59,361 nucleotides of DNA from SAR202 cluster bacterium Io17-Chloro-G6. Lineage in GTDB: Bacteria > Chloroflexota > Dehalococcoidia > UBA3495. How positions within the stretch are numbered: position 1 is the first letter of the stretch; the number at the start of each line of letters is the position of its first letter. Below the pieces are notes generated by a model. The model searched no databases. It saw only the letters and a program-made list of their open reading frames with translations, and was not told the DNA's origin. This document shows, in pieces, positions 59,345-59,361 of the stretch. A program made the position numbers and the translations under genes. The stretch lies in the NCBI GenBank assembly GCA_002816585.1, contig MUCT01000022.1, positions 1 through 59,361 on the forward strand, given 5' to 3'.

Positions 59345-59361
59345 ATGGAGGAAAGGCCGGC
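59345..59361 (+). CDS. Start of an unidentified gene running off the right edge
   Basis: ATG at 59345 begins M-E-E-R-P before the window ends. GAGGAGG lies 7 bases upstream. The sequence is identical to the left-edge gene start, so the two edges carry copies of the same gene in opposite directions. Confidence 0.5.

Larger units (their letters stand above)
59266..59361. repeat. Right copy of the 96-bp perfect inverted repeat
   Basis: This is the exact reverse complement of bases 2-97. It contains about 79 bases of upstream DNA and the first 17 coding bases of a gene, so the repeat covers a 5' untranslated region and start codon rather than a typical insertion-sequence end. Confidence 0.95.

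Overview
This 59.4 kb window reads as a chromosomal segment of an uncultivated bacterium, most likely a Chloroflexota of the Dehalococcoidia / SAR202 type. That placement is inference. It rests on moderately GC-rich coding DNA with frequent GTG and TTG starts, the gene order rpsO-pnp-dapB-asd-dapA, and a catabolic repertoire rich in LLM-class flavin-dependent oxidoreductases, CaiB/BaiF CoA-transferases, VOC proteins, an orphan CoxL-type molybdenum hydroxylase, and CocE, amidase and RidA proteins. No rRNA, tRNA, CRISPR array or transposase gene was seen. The two ends of the window are a perfect 96-bp inverted repeat. Each copy carries a promoter-like element, a strong ribosome binding site and the first codons of the same gene, so the segment is probably bounded by two copies of a duplicated gene.

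Region 1 (1-20.6 kb) is mostly core metabolism. It holds rpsO-pnp, then the diaminopimelate genes dapB and asd. A 2.7 kb AT-richer island of unrecognised small genes separates these from dapA. After that come purA, a YqeY-like protein with purQ, an EamA transporter, two VOC proteins, aroK-aroB, a TauE/SafE exporter with a tiny coupled membrane protein, and tgt. The stretch ends with a thrC - NIL-domain - MoaD/ThiS-like operon whose sulfur-carrier protein ends in Gly-Gly-Cys. This suggests sulfur-carrier-based amino-acid metabolism.

Region 2 (20.6-35.5 kb) is accessory. It contains NhaA (with a damaged 5' end), an ABM-type monooxygenase, an AGPS-like FAD oxidase, an MFS transporter, a PD-(D/E)XK nuclease, a D-aminoacylase-like amidohydrolase and a bicupin. 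A decayed toxin-antitoxin patch follows, with vapC broken by one in-frame TGA while its antitoxin is intact. Then come the orphan CoxL and a lipoprotein next to a secreted Ig-like protein.

Region 3 (35.5-45.9 kb) holds typA, an alpha/beta hydrolase, a frameshifted double-NIPSNAP gene, a polysaccharide deacetylase, an overlapping HicB-like two-gene module, a single-domain response regulator behind a structured leader, a DUF255 thioredoxin-like protein and an LLM oxidoreductase.

Region 4 (46.2-59.4 kb) has a plus-strand operon DUF1800-DUF1501-NHL, all apparently without export signals. It converges, with overlapping stop codons, on a long minus-strand catabolic set: RidA, an AtzG/GatC-like subunit, amidase, a double CaiB/BaiF, a CocE hydrolase and an epimerase. 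A VOC protein and a second LLM oxidoreductase close the window.

Two families of dispersed palindromic repeats punctuate the 3' ends of genes. Several genes carry single lesions: a frameshift in the NIPSNAP gene, nonsense codons in vapC and its neighbour, and a 5' frame problem in nhaA. These are either real decay or local consensus errors.
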